Shown here: positions 37,500 through 45,526 of the stretch, piece after piece
Position numbering within the stretch: position 1 is the first letter of the stretch
How the letters are laid out: each line of letters begins with the position of its first letter
Assembly: GCF_015732185.1 (NCBI RefSeq)
Contig: NZ_WIQM01000004.1
Coordinates: forward strand, 372,001-436,000
Source of the DNA: Pectinatus haikarae
GTDB taxonomy: Bacteria; Bacillota; Negativicutes; Selenomonadales; Selenomonadaceae
Length of the DNA: 64,000 bases
Direction: 5' to 3'
Translations under genes and position numbers: made by a program
The notes under the pieces: model-generated
What the model was told of the DNA's origin: nothing
What the model saw: the letters and a program-made list of their open reading frames with translations, nothing else
Databases searched by the model: none

Positions 37500-37715
37500 A
37501 TGGCTGTAACAAAAAATCTGCAGATGGTATTTGCTCTTGCCGACGGCAAAAAGCTTACCTATAATCTGACAGATCCGAAAGATGATGTGACAAAGGCTCA
37601 GGTGGAAACGGTGATGAACGGGATGATAACAAATAGTGTTGTCATGAAGGATAATGTTGCCGCGGCAAAAATAGACGGTATATATGTAAGAACCGTCGAA
37701 AGCACCGAGTTGTAA
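37500..37715 (+). CDS. DUF2922 family protein
   Basis: A 71-residue protein matching DUF2922: NLQMVFALADGKKLTYNLTDPKDDVT followed by VETVMNGMITNSVVMKDN. GAGGAGGTGAAA precedes the ATG. It starts 32 bases after DUF1659 and ends the four-gene run. Function is unknown. Confidence 0.85.
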   Translation: MAVTKNLQMVFALADGKKLTYNLTDPKDDVTKAQVETVMNGMITNSVVMKDNVAAAKIDGIYVRTVESTEL

Positions 37716-37733
37716 AAAAAGGGTTTTATTGAC

Positions 37734-37772
37734 AGACAGCCGGTCTCTTATGAGGAGACCGGCTGTTTTTTT
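37734..37772 (+). terminator. Terminator after DUF2922
   Basis: ACAGCCGGTCTC and GAGACCGGCTGT form a strong GC-rich stem followed by TTTTTTT. Confidence 0.92.
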
Positions 37773-37783
37773 GCGTCAGAAAT

Positions 37784-37812
37784 AAAAAAATCCTGCACGA
37801 TTTTGTGCAGGA
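37784..37812 (-). terminator. Minus-strand terminator for the glycine-zipper gene
   Basis: TCCTGCAC and GTGCAGGA pair around GATTTT. Read on the minus strand the stem is followed by ATTTTTTTATT. Confidence 0.85.
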
Positions 37813-37858
37813 CTGAGCGGGTTTAAAAAAACTCACTTGATGCATTCAAAAGATCCTG

Positions 37859-38152
37859 TCAGGTATTATGGCCGATGGCACCGCCAACAACAGCGCCGAT
37901 AGCCGCGTCAGTAATAATATGCTGGGTATGTCCTTTTTTAGTGTTGTGCCCCATAATAGCACCGGCAATACCGCCGGCAACAGCACCTGTTGTTGCTTTA
38001 CTGTAAGCGGGTGTAGTTTCTGCCGCACTGCTCAGAGCTTTTATACCGGGAAGAGGTTGAGCCGAAGAAGCCTGTGTCGTGCCGCCGATGCCGAGTGTAC
38101 CGATGGCCAGCAGGCAGGAAAAAGCAACGGGGAATATTTTCTTTAAATTCAT
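37859..38152 (-). CDS. Small exported glycine-zipper protein
   Basis: A 97-residue protein with a signal peptide (residues 1-28, ending near TTQASS) and a C-terminal glycine-zipper hairpin. That hairpin holds the repeats TGAVAGGIAGAIMGHNT and AAIGAVVGGAIGHNT, a pattern that inserts into or packs against membranes. AAAGGTG precedes ATG 38152. Proteins like this occur widely at the outer membrane or periplasm. Its role here is unknown, though it may belong to the neighbouring holin/amidase set. Confidence 0.72.
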   Translation of the reverse strand: MNLKKIFPVAFSCLLAIGTLGIGGTTQASSAQPLPGIKALSSAAETTPAYSKATTGAVAGGIAGAIMGHNTKKGHTQHIITDAAIGAVVGGAIGHNT

Positions 38153-38237
38153 CCTAATCACACCTTTTATTCATTTTTAACAAAAAATTTTTCATGTTAA
38201 TACATCAAGTGAACCCAACTCTATATAAGGCAGTATA

Positions 38238-38777
38238 TCACGTCAAAAATATCTTGGCAAATTCTTCTGAAAACATTTTCTTCAGACCGGCAAGTGCCTG
38301 TTTTTGATTTGCCGCGACAGCCTGCTGAGAGATACGCAGCATAGCTGCTGTTTCCTTCTGCGTGTATTTTTGGAGAATAGTGTATTCTATTATCTGACGC
38401 TGGCGCAGCGGGAGCTTTTGCAGCATCTGCGCTATGAAAATTTTTTCGGCGGTACTGTTTTCAGGAGAAGGAGCAGACAGGCGGGGCGAAAGAATTTCCG
38501 CGGTACTGCCGTCGGCTGATATCTCTCTGAGCCAGTTGCGGCGGTGCCTTTTAAAAAGAGTGTAAAGATCACCGTGTATCTTTGCTTTGACATAGCCTGC
38601 GAAGGGTACACCGGCTTTTTCGTCAAATTTGTATACAGCTTCGCAGAAACTTAAGGAGGCCTGTGCATAGGCTTCATCTTTCAGTGAACGAAGATAGTGC
38701 TGTGAGGATGCTTTGCGTAAAAGTCCCTGATAGCTTTGGAAGAGGTTTTCAAAGTTCTTTTTGTCTGTTTTATGCAT
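38238..38777 (-). CDS. Sigma-70 family alternative sigma factor
   Basis: A 179-residue sigma factor. The first 85 residues form region 2 (FENLFQSYQGLLRKAS, then SFCEAVYKFDEKAGVPFAGYVKAKIHGDLY). A variable linker leads to region 4 at about 115-170 (LQKLPLRQRQIIEYTILQKYTQKETAAMLRIS). ATG 38777 is chosen because AAGGTGAG lies just upstream; an in-frame ATG at 38840 has no ribosome site. It probably directs RNA polymerase to a small regulon, perhaps the adjoining holin/amidase genes. No anti-sigma gene is evident. Confidence 0.82.
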   Translation of the reverse strand: MHKTDKKNFENLFQSYQGLLRKASSQHYLRSLKDEAYAQASLSFCEAVYKFDEKAGVPFAGYVKAKIHGDLYTLFKRHRRNWLREISADGSTAEILSPRLSAPSPENSTAEKIFIAQMLQKLPLRQRQIIEYTILQKYTQKETAAMLRISQQAVAANQKQALAGLKKMFSEEFAKIFLT

Positions 38778-38780
38778 TTT

Positions 38781-38810
38781 TCTCACCTTGTGGTGAGAAG
38801 CCGGCTTCTC
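38781..38810 (-). promoter_or_regulatory. Two mutually exclusive hairpins over the sigma-gene ribosome site
   Basis: On the minus strand GAGAAGCCGGCTTCTC is a perfect palindrome, and TCTCACCACAAGGTGAGA is a 7-bp stem with loop ACAA. They share TCTC, so only one can form. The second buries AAGGTGAG, the sigma gene's ribosome binding site. This suggests translational control. Confidence 0.6.
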
Positions 38811-38910
38811 GTATTTTGCGCTGAACTCAGCATAATGCATAAAATATTTTGTTACAAAAATGCTCTTATAATTTGAAAATACGAAAAATTTTATTTCGTT
38901 TAAAAAAATT

Positions 38911-38992
38911 AATCCACCATTATATGAATCGGTCTCAAAAGCTTAAGTCTTAAAATCTGGCTTATTGAGAATATTTCATATAACGGTGGATT
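38911..38992. repeat. Compound inverted repeat between sigma gene and yhcH
   Basis: AATCCACCATTATATGAA (38911-38928) pairs with 38975-38992 at 17 of 18 positions. Inside, TCTCAA/TTGAGA and AAGC/GCTT continue the stem. Read on the minus strand it is followed by AATTTTTTTAAA. It could be a long terminator of the yhcH transcript or a miniature mobile element. Confidence 0.6.
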
Positions 38993-39015
38993 TTCAGCAG
39001 CAGGCAGAGAAAAGC

Positions 39016-39471
39016 TCAATAGTCTGTTTTTATTTTGAAGATGCATTTTTTGACTTTGTTTTTCAGATCAGCGTGAACCGCCGTCCTATGTGCGTCCTGT
39101 GGGGAGCAGATAAGGAAATCGCCGGCATTTAGCATACTTATCATGGCTTGTGCCTGGCCTTCGAGAATAAGCATGTCCTTGTCGGCATCATATGGTTTCT
39201 CCCGCATGTTTTCGATAAAAGCGGTATCAATACGTTCCTGTCCTTTCATAAGTACATGTATGTCTATATACTTGCGGTGTGCTTCCCAAAAACGTTCTTC
39301 TTCCGTTTCGGTTTCATATTCGGCTATGTTGACAAAAATATTTTTGCCATCGATGGGATAGGAGCCGGGTTTTCTGGCCGCAAGATCATTTTCTTCATAA
39401 TATTTAAAACAGATTTCAGCGGCCTCGGACAGATTTATTTTTCCTTTTCCGGCAATATTGCCAAAGATCAT
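39016..39471 (-). CDS. YhcH/YjgK/YiaL family protein
   Basis: A 151-residue cupin-like protein of the YhcH family (DUF386). Metal-binding residues are suggested by WEAHRKYIDIHVLMKGQERI (the His and Glu pattern) and SPQDAHRTAVH. Relatives in sialic-acid and sugar-acid loci are thought to be sugar anomerases or lyase helpers. Its place opposite murQ-murP hints at amino-sugar metabolism. It starts 18 bases after thiM on the same strand, so the two may be co-transcribed. Confidence 0.8.
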   Translation of the reverse strand: MIFGNIAGKGKINLSEAAEICFKYYEENDLAARKPGSYPIDGKNIFVNIAEYETETEEERFWEAHRKYIDIHVLMKGQERIDTAFIENMREKPYDADKDMLILEGQAQAMISMLNAGDFLICSPQDAHRTAVHADLKNKVKKCIFKIKTDY

Positions 39472-39489
39472 TATATTTTCCTCCAGTAG

Positions 39490-40335
39490 TCAATCGTCTG
39501 TGTATGAGACAAGTTCATATTTTGCTTTTGTATCAAGTTCTTCTTCTGTCATATTGAAGACGGCGTCTAACAGGTAATTGCGGAAGGATGCGCTGCCGTC
39601 AAGGCTGCCCATGCGGTCAGCAGCATTTTCTCCTGCTATGCCCATTGTGCAGAAAGCCGCGGCCACAGCTTCCAGCATGCTTGTTTCTGTTTTTTTCGCG
39701 GCGGTGACATATGCGGTTGTGAGTGCGGAAAGCATACAGCCGCTGCCTGTTATTTTGCTCATCAGTGCGCTGCCGTTTTTAATGGCAAAAGCTTTGTTTT
39801 CATCGGCGACGATATCGGTTTCACCGCTGATAGCGATGACAGTATTCCAGGCCTTCGCCAGTTTTCTGGCAAAAGTGAAGTGCTGCCACAGATTATCATC
39901 GGTCACTTTGTCGGAGGCATTGGCATCTACACCGTGGGTCAGGCTGCTGCTGCCGCTGAGTGCCTTTATTTCTGATATGTTGCCGCGTACAGCGGCAAGA
40001 GGCAGCTGACTGATAAGCTCGTCGGCTGTATGCGTACGCAGCGGGGAAGCACCCGCACCAACAGGATCAAGGACTATAGGATGACCGAGCTGGGCAGCTT
40101 TTTTGCCGGCAAGCAGCATAGAGACAATAGTCCTGCTGTTAAGTGTACCTATATTGATAGTCAGACCGCCGCAGATGGCAGTTATGGCTTCGGCTTCCGC
40201 CTGGTCATCCGCCATGACCGGTGAAGCTCCGCATGCCAGTAAAATATTGGCGCAGTCGTTGACTGTGACATAATTGGTGATGTTATGAATAAGAGGCGCT
40301 GTCTCACGTACATTTTTCAGATATCGACCTAGCAA
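39490..40335 (-). CDS. thiM: Hydroxyethylthiazole kinase
   Basis: A 281-residue ribokinase-like enzyme that phosphorylates 4-methyl-5-(2-hydroxyethyl)thiazole for thiamine salvage. Typical segments are PLIHNITNYVTVNDCAN at the N-terminus, ASPVMADD, IVLDPVGAGAS, ISGETDIV and the catalytic ITGSGCMLSALTTAY. Length matches the family. Other thi genes are not in this window, and no TPP riboswitch is seen in the 100 bases upstream. Confidence 0.93.
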   Translation of the reverse strand: MLGRYLKNVRETAPLIHNITNYVTVNDCANILLACGASPVMADDQAEAEAITAICGGLTINIGTLNSRTIVSMLLAGKKAAQLGHPIVLDPVGAGASPLRTHTADELISQLPLAAVRGNISEIKALSGSSSLTHGVDANASDKVTDDNLWQHFTFARKLAKAWNTVIAISGETDIVADENKAFAIKNGSALMSKITGSGCMLSALTTAYVTAAKKTETSMLEAVAAAFCTMGIAGENAADRMGSLDGSASFRNYLLDAVFNMTEEELDTKAKYELVSYTDD

Positions 40336-40425
40336 AAATATCCCTCATTCCTGAAATTTCTAAATTTATCACAATTATAGCATATAAGATCAAAAAATCA
40401 ATTATCTGTAAACACAGGCAAAACA

Positions 40426-40439
40426 TATAATGTTATAAT
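40426..40439 (+). promoter_or_regulatory. Extended -10 promoter for murQ-murP
   Basis: TATAATGTTATAAT holds two overlapping -10 boxes; TGTTATAAT fits the extended -10 consensus. It lies about 45 bases before the murQ ATG, and no clear -35 box is seen. Confidence 0.6.
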
Positions 40440-40482
40440 AGTGCAGACAATATTTTTAATAAAGAAAAATGGGCGGATAAAA

Positions 40483-41406
40483 ATGATTGATCTAAGAAAA
40501 ATAACGACGGAAAAAAGAAACGTACGCACTTTTGATATAGATAATATGGAGACGTTGGATGTCTGCCGCGCCATCAATGAGGAGGACAAGAGTGTGCCGT
40601 CGGCTGTGGAAAAGGTTCTGCCGCAGATTGCAAAAGCTGTCGATGCAGTCGCGGCAAGACTGCAACATGGAGGAAGAATGTTTTATGCCGGTGCGGGCAC
40701 TTCGGGCAGGCTGGGAGTCCTGGACGCAGCTGAATGTCCGCCGACTTACGGTGTGCCGGCGGACATGGTGCAGGGAATCATAGCGGGCGGAAGGCAGGCC
40801 ATGTTCGTTTCGCAGGAAGGTGCCGAAGACAGTGAAGAAGCCGCTGCTGCCGATCTGGCAGAAAGAGGCCTTACTGCCAAAGACGCGGTAGTCGCGCTTG
40901 CTGCCAGCGGGCGGACTCCATATGCGGCAGGGGCTTTGCGATATGCGAAAAAACAGGGTGCGCTGACGGTCAGTGTGACTTGCAGCGCCGATTCCCTGCT
41001 GAGCAGCTATGCAGAAATTGCTGTCGAGGCCGTGACAGGGCCGGAGGTAATTACGGGGAGCACGCGAATGAAGGCAGGAACGGCGCAGAAGCTTATTTTG
41101 AATATGCTTTCCACCGCTGTGATGATAAAGCTGGGCAAGGTTTATCAGAATTTGATGGTGGATGTGCGCGCTTCAAATGCAAAGCTTAGAGAAAGAGCGC
41201 GCCGCATTGTCATGGAAGCGGCTGAGGTGGATGCCGAGAGAGCGGATCTTCTTTTAGCGGCGGCGGGCGGCAGAGCTAAACCTGCTATCGTGATGCAGCT
41301 GCTGCATGTAGAGCTTGCGGCAGCTGAAGAGCTGCTCCGGAGCAACGGCGGTTCTGTGCGCAGGATTTCGTCTGTAAAGCAGCAGAATAACACAGTATAT
41401 GAATAA
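40483..41406 (+). CDS. murQ: N-acetylmuramic acid 6-phosphate etherase
   Basis: A 307-residue SIS-domain lyase that splits MurNAc 6-phosphate into GlcNAc 6-phosphate and D-lactate during cell-wall recycling. The core motif GAGTSGRLGVLDAAECPP (about residues 65-82) and GSTRMKAGTAQKLILNM are intact. ATG 40483 gives the family N-terminus IDLRKITTEKRN; an upstream ATG at 40441 overlaps the promoter. The gene overlaps murP by 8 bases, so they are coupled. Confidence 0.95.
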   Translation: MIDLRKITTEKRNVRTFDIDNMETLDVCRAINEEDKSVPSAVEKVLPQIAKAVDAVAARLQHGGRMFYAGAGTSGRLGVLDAAECPPTYGVPADMVQGIIAGGRQAMFVSQEGAEDSEEAAAADLAERGLTAKDAVVALAASGRTPYAAGALRYAKKQGALTVSVTCSADSLLSSYAEIAVEAVTGPEVITGSTRMKAGTAQKLILNMLSTAVMIKLGKVYQNLMVDVRASNAKLRERARRIVMEAAEVDAERADLLLAAAGGRAKPAIVMQLLHVELAAAEELLRSNGGSVRRISSVKQQNNTVYE

Positions 41407-42769
41407 GCAGGGAGGGGCTTTTTTGGAGCAGATAGTGCAGCAGATATATGAGCTGCTGTTTTCTTATAAAATAATAAAGGCTTATAATTGTATGACACGG
41501 CTGAGAATCCTGCTCGGTTCGACTGACGGGCTGCCCCTTGAAAAAATAAAGGCATTCGATAATGTACTGGGAACGGCAGTAAATGGCAGTGAGCTGCAGA
41601 TAATACTGGGACCGGGCAAGGCAGAGAAAGCGGCGGTGCTCATGCAGAAATTGCTTGAAAAATCGGCTGAACGGTCTGAAGCACAAAATAATGATGCCTT
41701 CGGTGAAGCGGAAAAGGTGCATGCGGCGGTAAAGGCCAAGAATGCGACACCCTTCAAGCTTCTTTTAAGGACTATAGCAAATATTTTTCTGCCGTTGATA
41801 CCGGCATTTATAGCCTGCGGACTTATAACGGGACTGCTTAATATTATTTTAAAGGTCGATCCAGCTTTATCAGCACAACCGCTGCTGAAGGTATTGCAGG
41901 TGGCCGGAACGAGTGTATTCTGGGGAATGAATATTTTTGTCGGCGTTAATGCCGCCAGAGAATTTGGTGCGTCACCGATGCTCGGCGGAACTATGGCAGT
42001 GATCATTACACATCCCATGCTCGCAGGCATAACTGTGTTCGGCGAGGAGCTTTCTCCCGGGCGCGGCGGCATAATAGCGGTTTTGCTGGTCGTGGCATTT
42101 TCATCGTGGCTGGAGAAAAGACTGCATGGTCTGATACCGCAGATGTTTGATTTGTTTCTTACGCCGCTTCTTGTAATATTGCTTTCTGCTCTTCCGGCAC
42201 TGCTCATTTTGCAGCCGATCGGCGGAATGGCTGCCGATGCTGTCGGTACGGCGGTAACAGGTGCCATAGATTCGGGCGGGATGTTTACCGGTTTTATATT
42301 GGGCGGAATATTTCTGCCGCTTGTGATAACCGGACTGCATCAGGGACTGACACCGATTCACGCGCAGCTGCTGTCCCAATACGGAGTCACGGTGCTGCTG
42401 CCTATACTGGCTATGGCCGGAGCGGGACAGGTAGGGGCGGCTTGTGCCGTCTACGTAAAGACAAAAAATCAGCGTTTGAAAAAAACGATACTGGCAGCTC
42501 TTCCTGTCGGTATCATGGGAGTGGGTGAACCGCTCATTTACGGAGTAACGATGCCTTTGGGAAGACCGTTTTTCACGGCGTGCATAGGAGGCGCGTTCGG
42601 CGGGAGCGTACAGGCGGCATATCATGTCGGGGCGTCTGCGCTCGGTATATCAGGACTGCCGCTTTTTGCAGCGACGGATAATATTGCCGGATATCTGGCA
42701 GGTCTTCTCACTGCTTATGGAGTCGGTTTTGCAGCTACATATTTGGCGGGTTTTGACGATCCTGCCTGA
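41399..42769 (+). CDS. murP: PTS transporter subunit IIBC specific for N-acetylmuramic acid
   Basis: A 456-residue PTS permease. The IIB domain has the phosphorylated Cys31 in KAYNCMTRLRI; a linker leads to the IIC domain (about 115-450) with roughly ten helices and the substrate-site segments GLHQGLTPIHAQL and GVGEPLIYGVTMPLG. It imports and phosphorylates MurNAc, feeding MurQ. No IIA domain is attached, so a separate EIIA-Glc-type protein must donate phosphate. The last 35 bases overlap the convergent phosphatase gene; a small CCTGCC/GGCAGG hairpin sits at its end. Confidence 0.9.
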   Translation: MNKQGGAFLEQIVQQIYELLFSYKIIKAYNCMTRLRILLGSTDGLPLEKIKAFDNVLGTAVNGSELQIILGPGKAEKAAVLMQKLLEKSAERSEAQNNDAFGEAEKVHAAVKAKNATPFKLLLRTIANIFLPLIPAFIACGLITGLLNIILKVDPALSAQPLLKVLQVAGTSVFWGMNIFVGVNAAREFGASPMLGGTMAVIITHPMLAGITVFGEELSPGRGGIIAVLLVVAFSSWLEKRLHGLIPQMFDLFLTPLLVILLSALPALLILQPIGGMAADAVGTAVTGAIDSGGMFTGFILGGIFLPLVITGLHQGLTPIHAQLLSQYGVTVLLPILAMAGAGQVGAACAVYVKTKNQRLKKTILAALPVGIMGVGEPLIYGVTMPLGRPFFTACIGGAFGGSVQAAYHVGASALGISGLPLFAATDNIAGYLAGLLTAYGVGFAATYLAGFDDPA

Positions 42770-44078
42770 ACGGCAGGTATTTTGTCACGGCAGCCGTATC
42801 AATTTTTTCTCCGGTCGGTAAAAATGATGAGAAAGTCAATGTATTTTGATCGGCAGTCATGATCATGTAATTATCGGTTTCCGGCTGCGGAGCTATTGTT
42901 TGATCCAGTGCGTGGCGCTTCCAGAGATCCGGATAGCGGACATCTCCGGCAACGCCTGTGATGATGTATAACGGTCCTGACCCATCACGGCGAAAATTCC
43001 GGATGTGTCCGCGATTGCGATAGGTATGCAAATGGCCGGTAAGAACGACATCAACATTATATTGATCAAAGAGGGGCATGAATACCTTTCCTTCGTCAGA
43101 AAAGCCTTCCTGCCTTGGTTCAGGCCGTTTTTGGAAGCCATATTGGAGAACATCCTTATGCATGAGGATCACTTTCCATTTTTGTTTTGTATCAGCCATA
43201 TCACTTTTCAGCCAGGCAAGTTCATCTTCCAGTAAATCGGGCTGGAATTGGGCCAGCTCTGCTATCTGAGTATTAAGCACGGTGAAATGAACATTTCCGT
43301 AGTCAAAGGAATAATATTGGTTTTGATATTGGGGTGAGGCGACTCCGGGCAGAGAAAACAGCTGCAAATATGCCGCGGGCATCCGCACCTTCCATTCCAG
43401 ATTGTATGTCTCGTGATTTCCCATGATAGGCGCCGCGGGGATAGTCTGTATGATATCACCGACAGCATCGAACCAGGCATTCCATTGATTGTGGTCTTCT
43501 CCGTTATCGACCAGATCACCCATGTTGATAAAAAATTGCGCGTCCGGATTCGATTTCCAGGCAGCTTGCGCAGTGTCACCCCAGACGGTGTAATCACTTG
43601 ACTGCGAATCGGGGAAAATCATGGCTTTGAAGCTGTCTGCTCCTGCCGTGGAAAAATCATGCCAGTCACTGCGTTTTTCATTATAACCGACACGGTATTC
43701 ATATATTTTTCCGGGCTGCAGATCTGTGATCGAGGCTGTATGGATATAAGTAGTCGTTCTATCGTCTGTAAATTCTTTATTCTCTGTTTTGATATCATGT
43801 GTATCGGATGTATTTTTCAGCCTGTATTCAAGCACAGCATCCTTTTCATCAGCTTCTGACTGCCACATAATAGTGCGTGCCGCCGTACTGTCGGCGGTAA
43901 TGATCTGCCGCAGGTTGAATACTTCAGCTTTGTCGGCAAGACGGTATAAAACTGCTGCTTTTACTCTGCGGAACAAACTTGTCAGTGTTTGTCTTGTGCC
44001 TGGCACAAATGTGTATAATCCAGCTCCCGTCAAGACAAAACCGGCACTGAGCCATTTTAAAAAATCACGGCGTTTCAT
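42735..44078 (-). CDS. Tat-exported metallophosphoesterase, purple acid phosphatase-like
   Basis: A 447-residue secreted enzyme. The N-terminus KRRDFLKWLSAGFVLTGAG is a twin-arginine signal. Residues about 60-145 form a fibronectin-like N-domain, with the calcineurin-like phosphatase domain after it: FINMGDLVDNGED, IMGNHETYN, VILMHKDVL and VLTGHLHTY supply the metal-binding Asp, Asn and His residues. Tat export suits a protein folded around metal in the cytoplasm; tatA/tatC genes lie at 55 kb. It may release phosphate or dephosphorylate wall fragments, given its place between murP and mupG, which is inference. Confidence 0.85.
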   Translation of the reverse strand: MKRRDFLKWLSAGFVLTGAGLYTFVPGTRQTLTSLFRRVKAAVLYRLADKAEVFNLRQIITADSTAARTIMWQSEADEKDAVLEYRLKNTSDTHDIKTENKEFTDDRTTTYIHTASITDLQPGKIYEYRVGYNEKRSDWHDFSTAGADSFKAMIFPDSQSSDYTVWGDTAQAAWKSNPDAQFFINMGDLVDNGEDHNQWNAWFDAVGDIIQTIPAAPIMGNHETYNLEWKVRMPAAYLQLFSLPGVASPQYQNQYYSFDYGNVHFTVLNTQIAELAQFQPDLLEDELAWLKSDMADTKQKWKVILMHKDVLQYGFQKRPEPRQEGFSDEGKVFMPLFDQYNVDVVLTGHLHTYRNRGHIRNFRRDGSGPLYIITGVAGDVRYPDLWKRHALDQTIAPQPETDNYMIMTADQNTLTFSSFLPTGEKIDTAAVTKYLPFRQDRQNPPNM

Positions 44079-44276
44079 ATTTATAAGCTCCTTTACTCAA
44101 ATATACCGGATTATGAAGAATGTCACCGATGGTATATTTATCAGTTGTTTCCCGCAAACTTTAATTGAATCTATAATACCACCTGGAGTGAACTCCATTG
44201 CAAGCATTTTAAAGAGATATTTTTGGATAAGGCAGATCTGCTAAATTAATTCAGAGCCAATGAGAAAGGAAATTAT

Positions 44277-45350
44277 ATGGATAACGGTATTTCACTTTAC
44301 CCCGGACTGGAGAATACTTTTGAAGAAAATCTGCGGCTTTTGAATGTTGCAGCCGAAAATAAAGTAAAAAGAATATTCACTTCTTTTCATGTACCAGAGA
44401 CAAATTTCAATGAATTTCAGAATCAATTCAATCAGCTTATGAAGGCTGCGGCACAGAACGAGATGGAGGTCATAAGTGATGTTTCTCCTGCGGCCCTTGC
44501 TCTGCTCGGAGCGAAGAAGCTTAATTTATCGCTTTTCCGCATAAGGGGGATAAGGCGGCTTCGGCTTGATTACGGGTATGACAGTGATGTTGTCAGCGAG
44601 CTGAGCCGCAATACATGCGGTATCGGACTGCAGCTGAATGCTTCTGCCGTTACGGCGGATTTTTTGAGTGAGCTTGAGCAAAAAGGTGCTGATTTTTCGA
44701 GAATGGATGCGCTGCACAATTTTTATCCGCGGCCGGGAACGGGATTGTCGGAAGGTTTTTTTAAGGAGCAGACAAAGCTTTTTCAAAAAAAGGGTATTAA
44801 GGTCGGCGCCTTTGTGCCGAGTTTTGCAGGTCCCCGGCTGCCCTTGAGAAAGGGGCTTCCCACTATGGAAGAACATCGCAGGCTGTCTTTGGAGCTTGCC
44901 GCGCGTCATCTTTGCGCACTGGGAGCCGATTCAGTATTTATAGGGGACGGACGTCCGTCGGAGCAGGAAATAAAGACCGTGGCATTCCTGCAAAAAGATA
45001 CAGTCATTTTGAAGGTCAAGGCAGAAGTGCAGAATACTCAGATAAAAAATTTGCTGCAGGGGGTGTTCACTGCCCGGTTGGATGAGGCACGCGACGCAGT
45101 ACGTGCACAAGAGGGACGCGATGTTTTTCGTGATGTTTCTGTTGAAGCGGAAAATACGTCGGGGCGTTCCTTCGGTACAGTGACACTGGATAATAATAAT
45201 TATCTTCGCTATAAAGGTGAAGTACAGCTGATAAAAAATCCTCAGCCGGCTGATGAAAAGGTAAATGTTGTCGGCAAAATAATCCCTGAGGAGCTTTTTA
45301 TGCTGAAATACATAACACCGGGGAAAAAATTCTCTCTGGAATTTATTTGA
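44277..45350 (+). CDS. mupG: 6-phospho-N-acetylmuramidase (MupG, DUF871)
   Basis: A 357-residue enzyme of the DUF871/MupG family, which hydrolyses MurNAc 6-phosphate-GlcNAc disaccharide inside the cell. Visible features are GISLYPGLENTFEENLRLL at the start, FTSFHVPE, ISDVSPAALALLG, LHNFYPRPGTGLS and GAFVPSF in the TIM barrel (1-240), then the C-terminal small barrel ending near NVVGKI. GAAAGGAAAT precedes the ATG. It completes the MurP-MurQ recycling route, although the phosphatase gene separates it from them. Confidence 0.88.
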   Translation: MDNGISLYPGLENTFEENLRLLNVAAENKVKRIFTSFHVPETNFNEFQNQFNQLMKAAAQNEMEVISDVSPAALALLGAKKLNLSLFRIRGIRRLRLDYGYDSDVVSELSRNTCGIGLQLNASAVTADFLSELEQKGADFSRMDALHNFYPRPGTGLSEGFFKEQTKLFQKKGIKVGAFVPSFAGPRLPLRKGLPTMEEHRRLSLELAARHLCALGADSVFIGDGRPSEQEIKTVAFLQKDTVILKVKAEVQNTQIKNLLQGVFTARLDEARDAVRAQEGRDVFRDVSVEAENTSGRSFGTVTLDNNNYLRYKGEVQLIKNPQPADEKVNVVGKIIPEELFMLKYITPGKKFSLEFI

Positions 45351-45400
45351 TGGATAATGCATGGGTGTGCCTGGTGGCTGACATGACTTTGGTCTTCTGC

Positions 45401-45429
45401 TTTACAGGTTATGTGATTAGTTATATAAT
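45401..45429 (+). promoter_or_regulatory. Sigma-A-type promoter for RNase J
   Basis: TTTACA (45401-45406) and TATAAT (45424-45429) are separated by 17 bases. This leaves a leader of about 90 bases before the start codon. Confidence 0.75.
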
Positions 45430-45526
45430 GTAGTAGATAATTATTGTGCGGACATTGTTTTTCATATTTTAAAACGTATCACAGATAATTAAAATTTATA
45501 TATATATTTTTTGGAGGTGCTATTTT

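Noticed and set aside
40336-40425. TPP riboswitch upstream of thiM
   Set aside because: The conserved CTGAGA and ACCTGATCTGGATAATGCC-like blocks are absent.
41482-42267. A 261-residue minus-strand open frame inside murP
   Set aside because: It is the shadow of a GC-rich coding frame; it has no ribosome site and the plus-strand protein is a clear family match.
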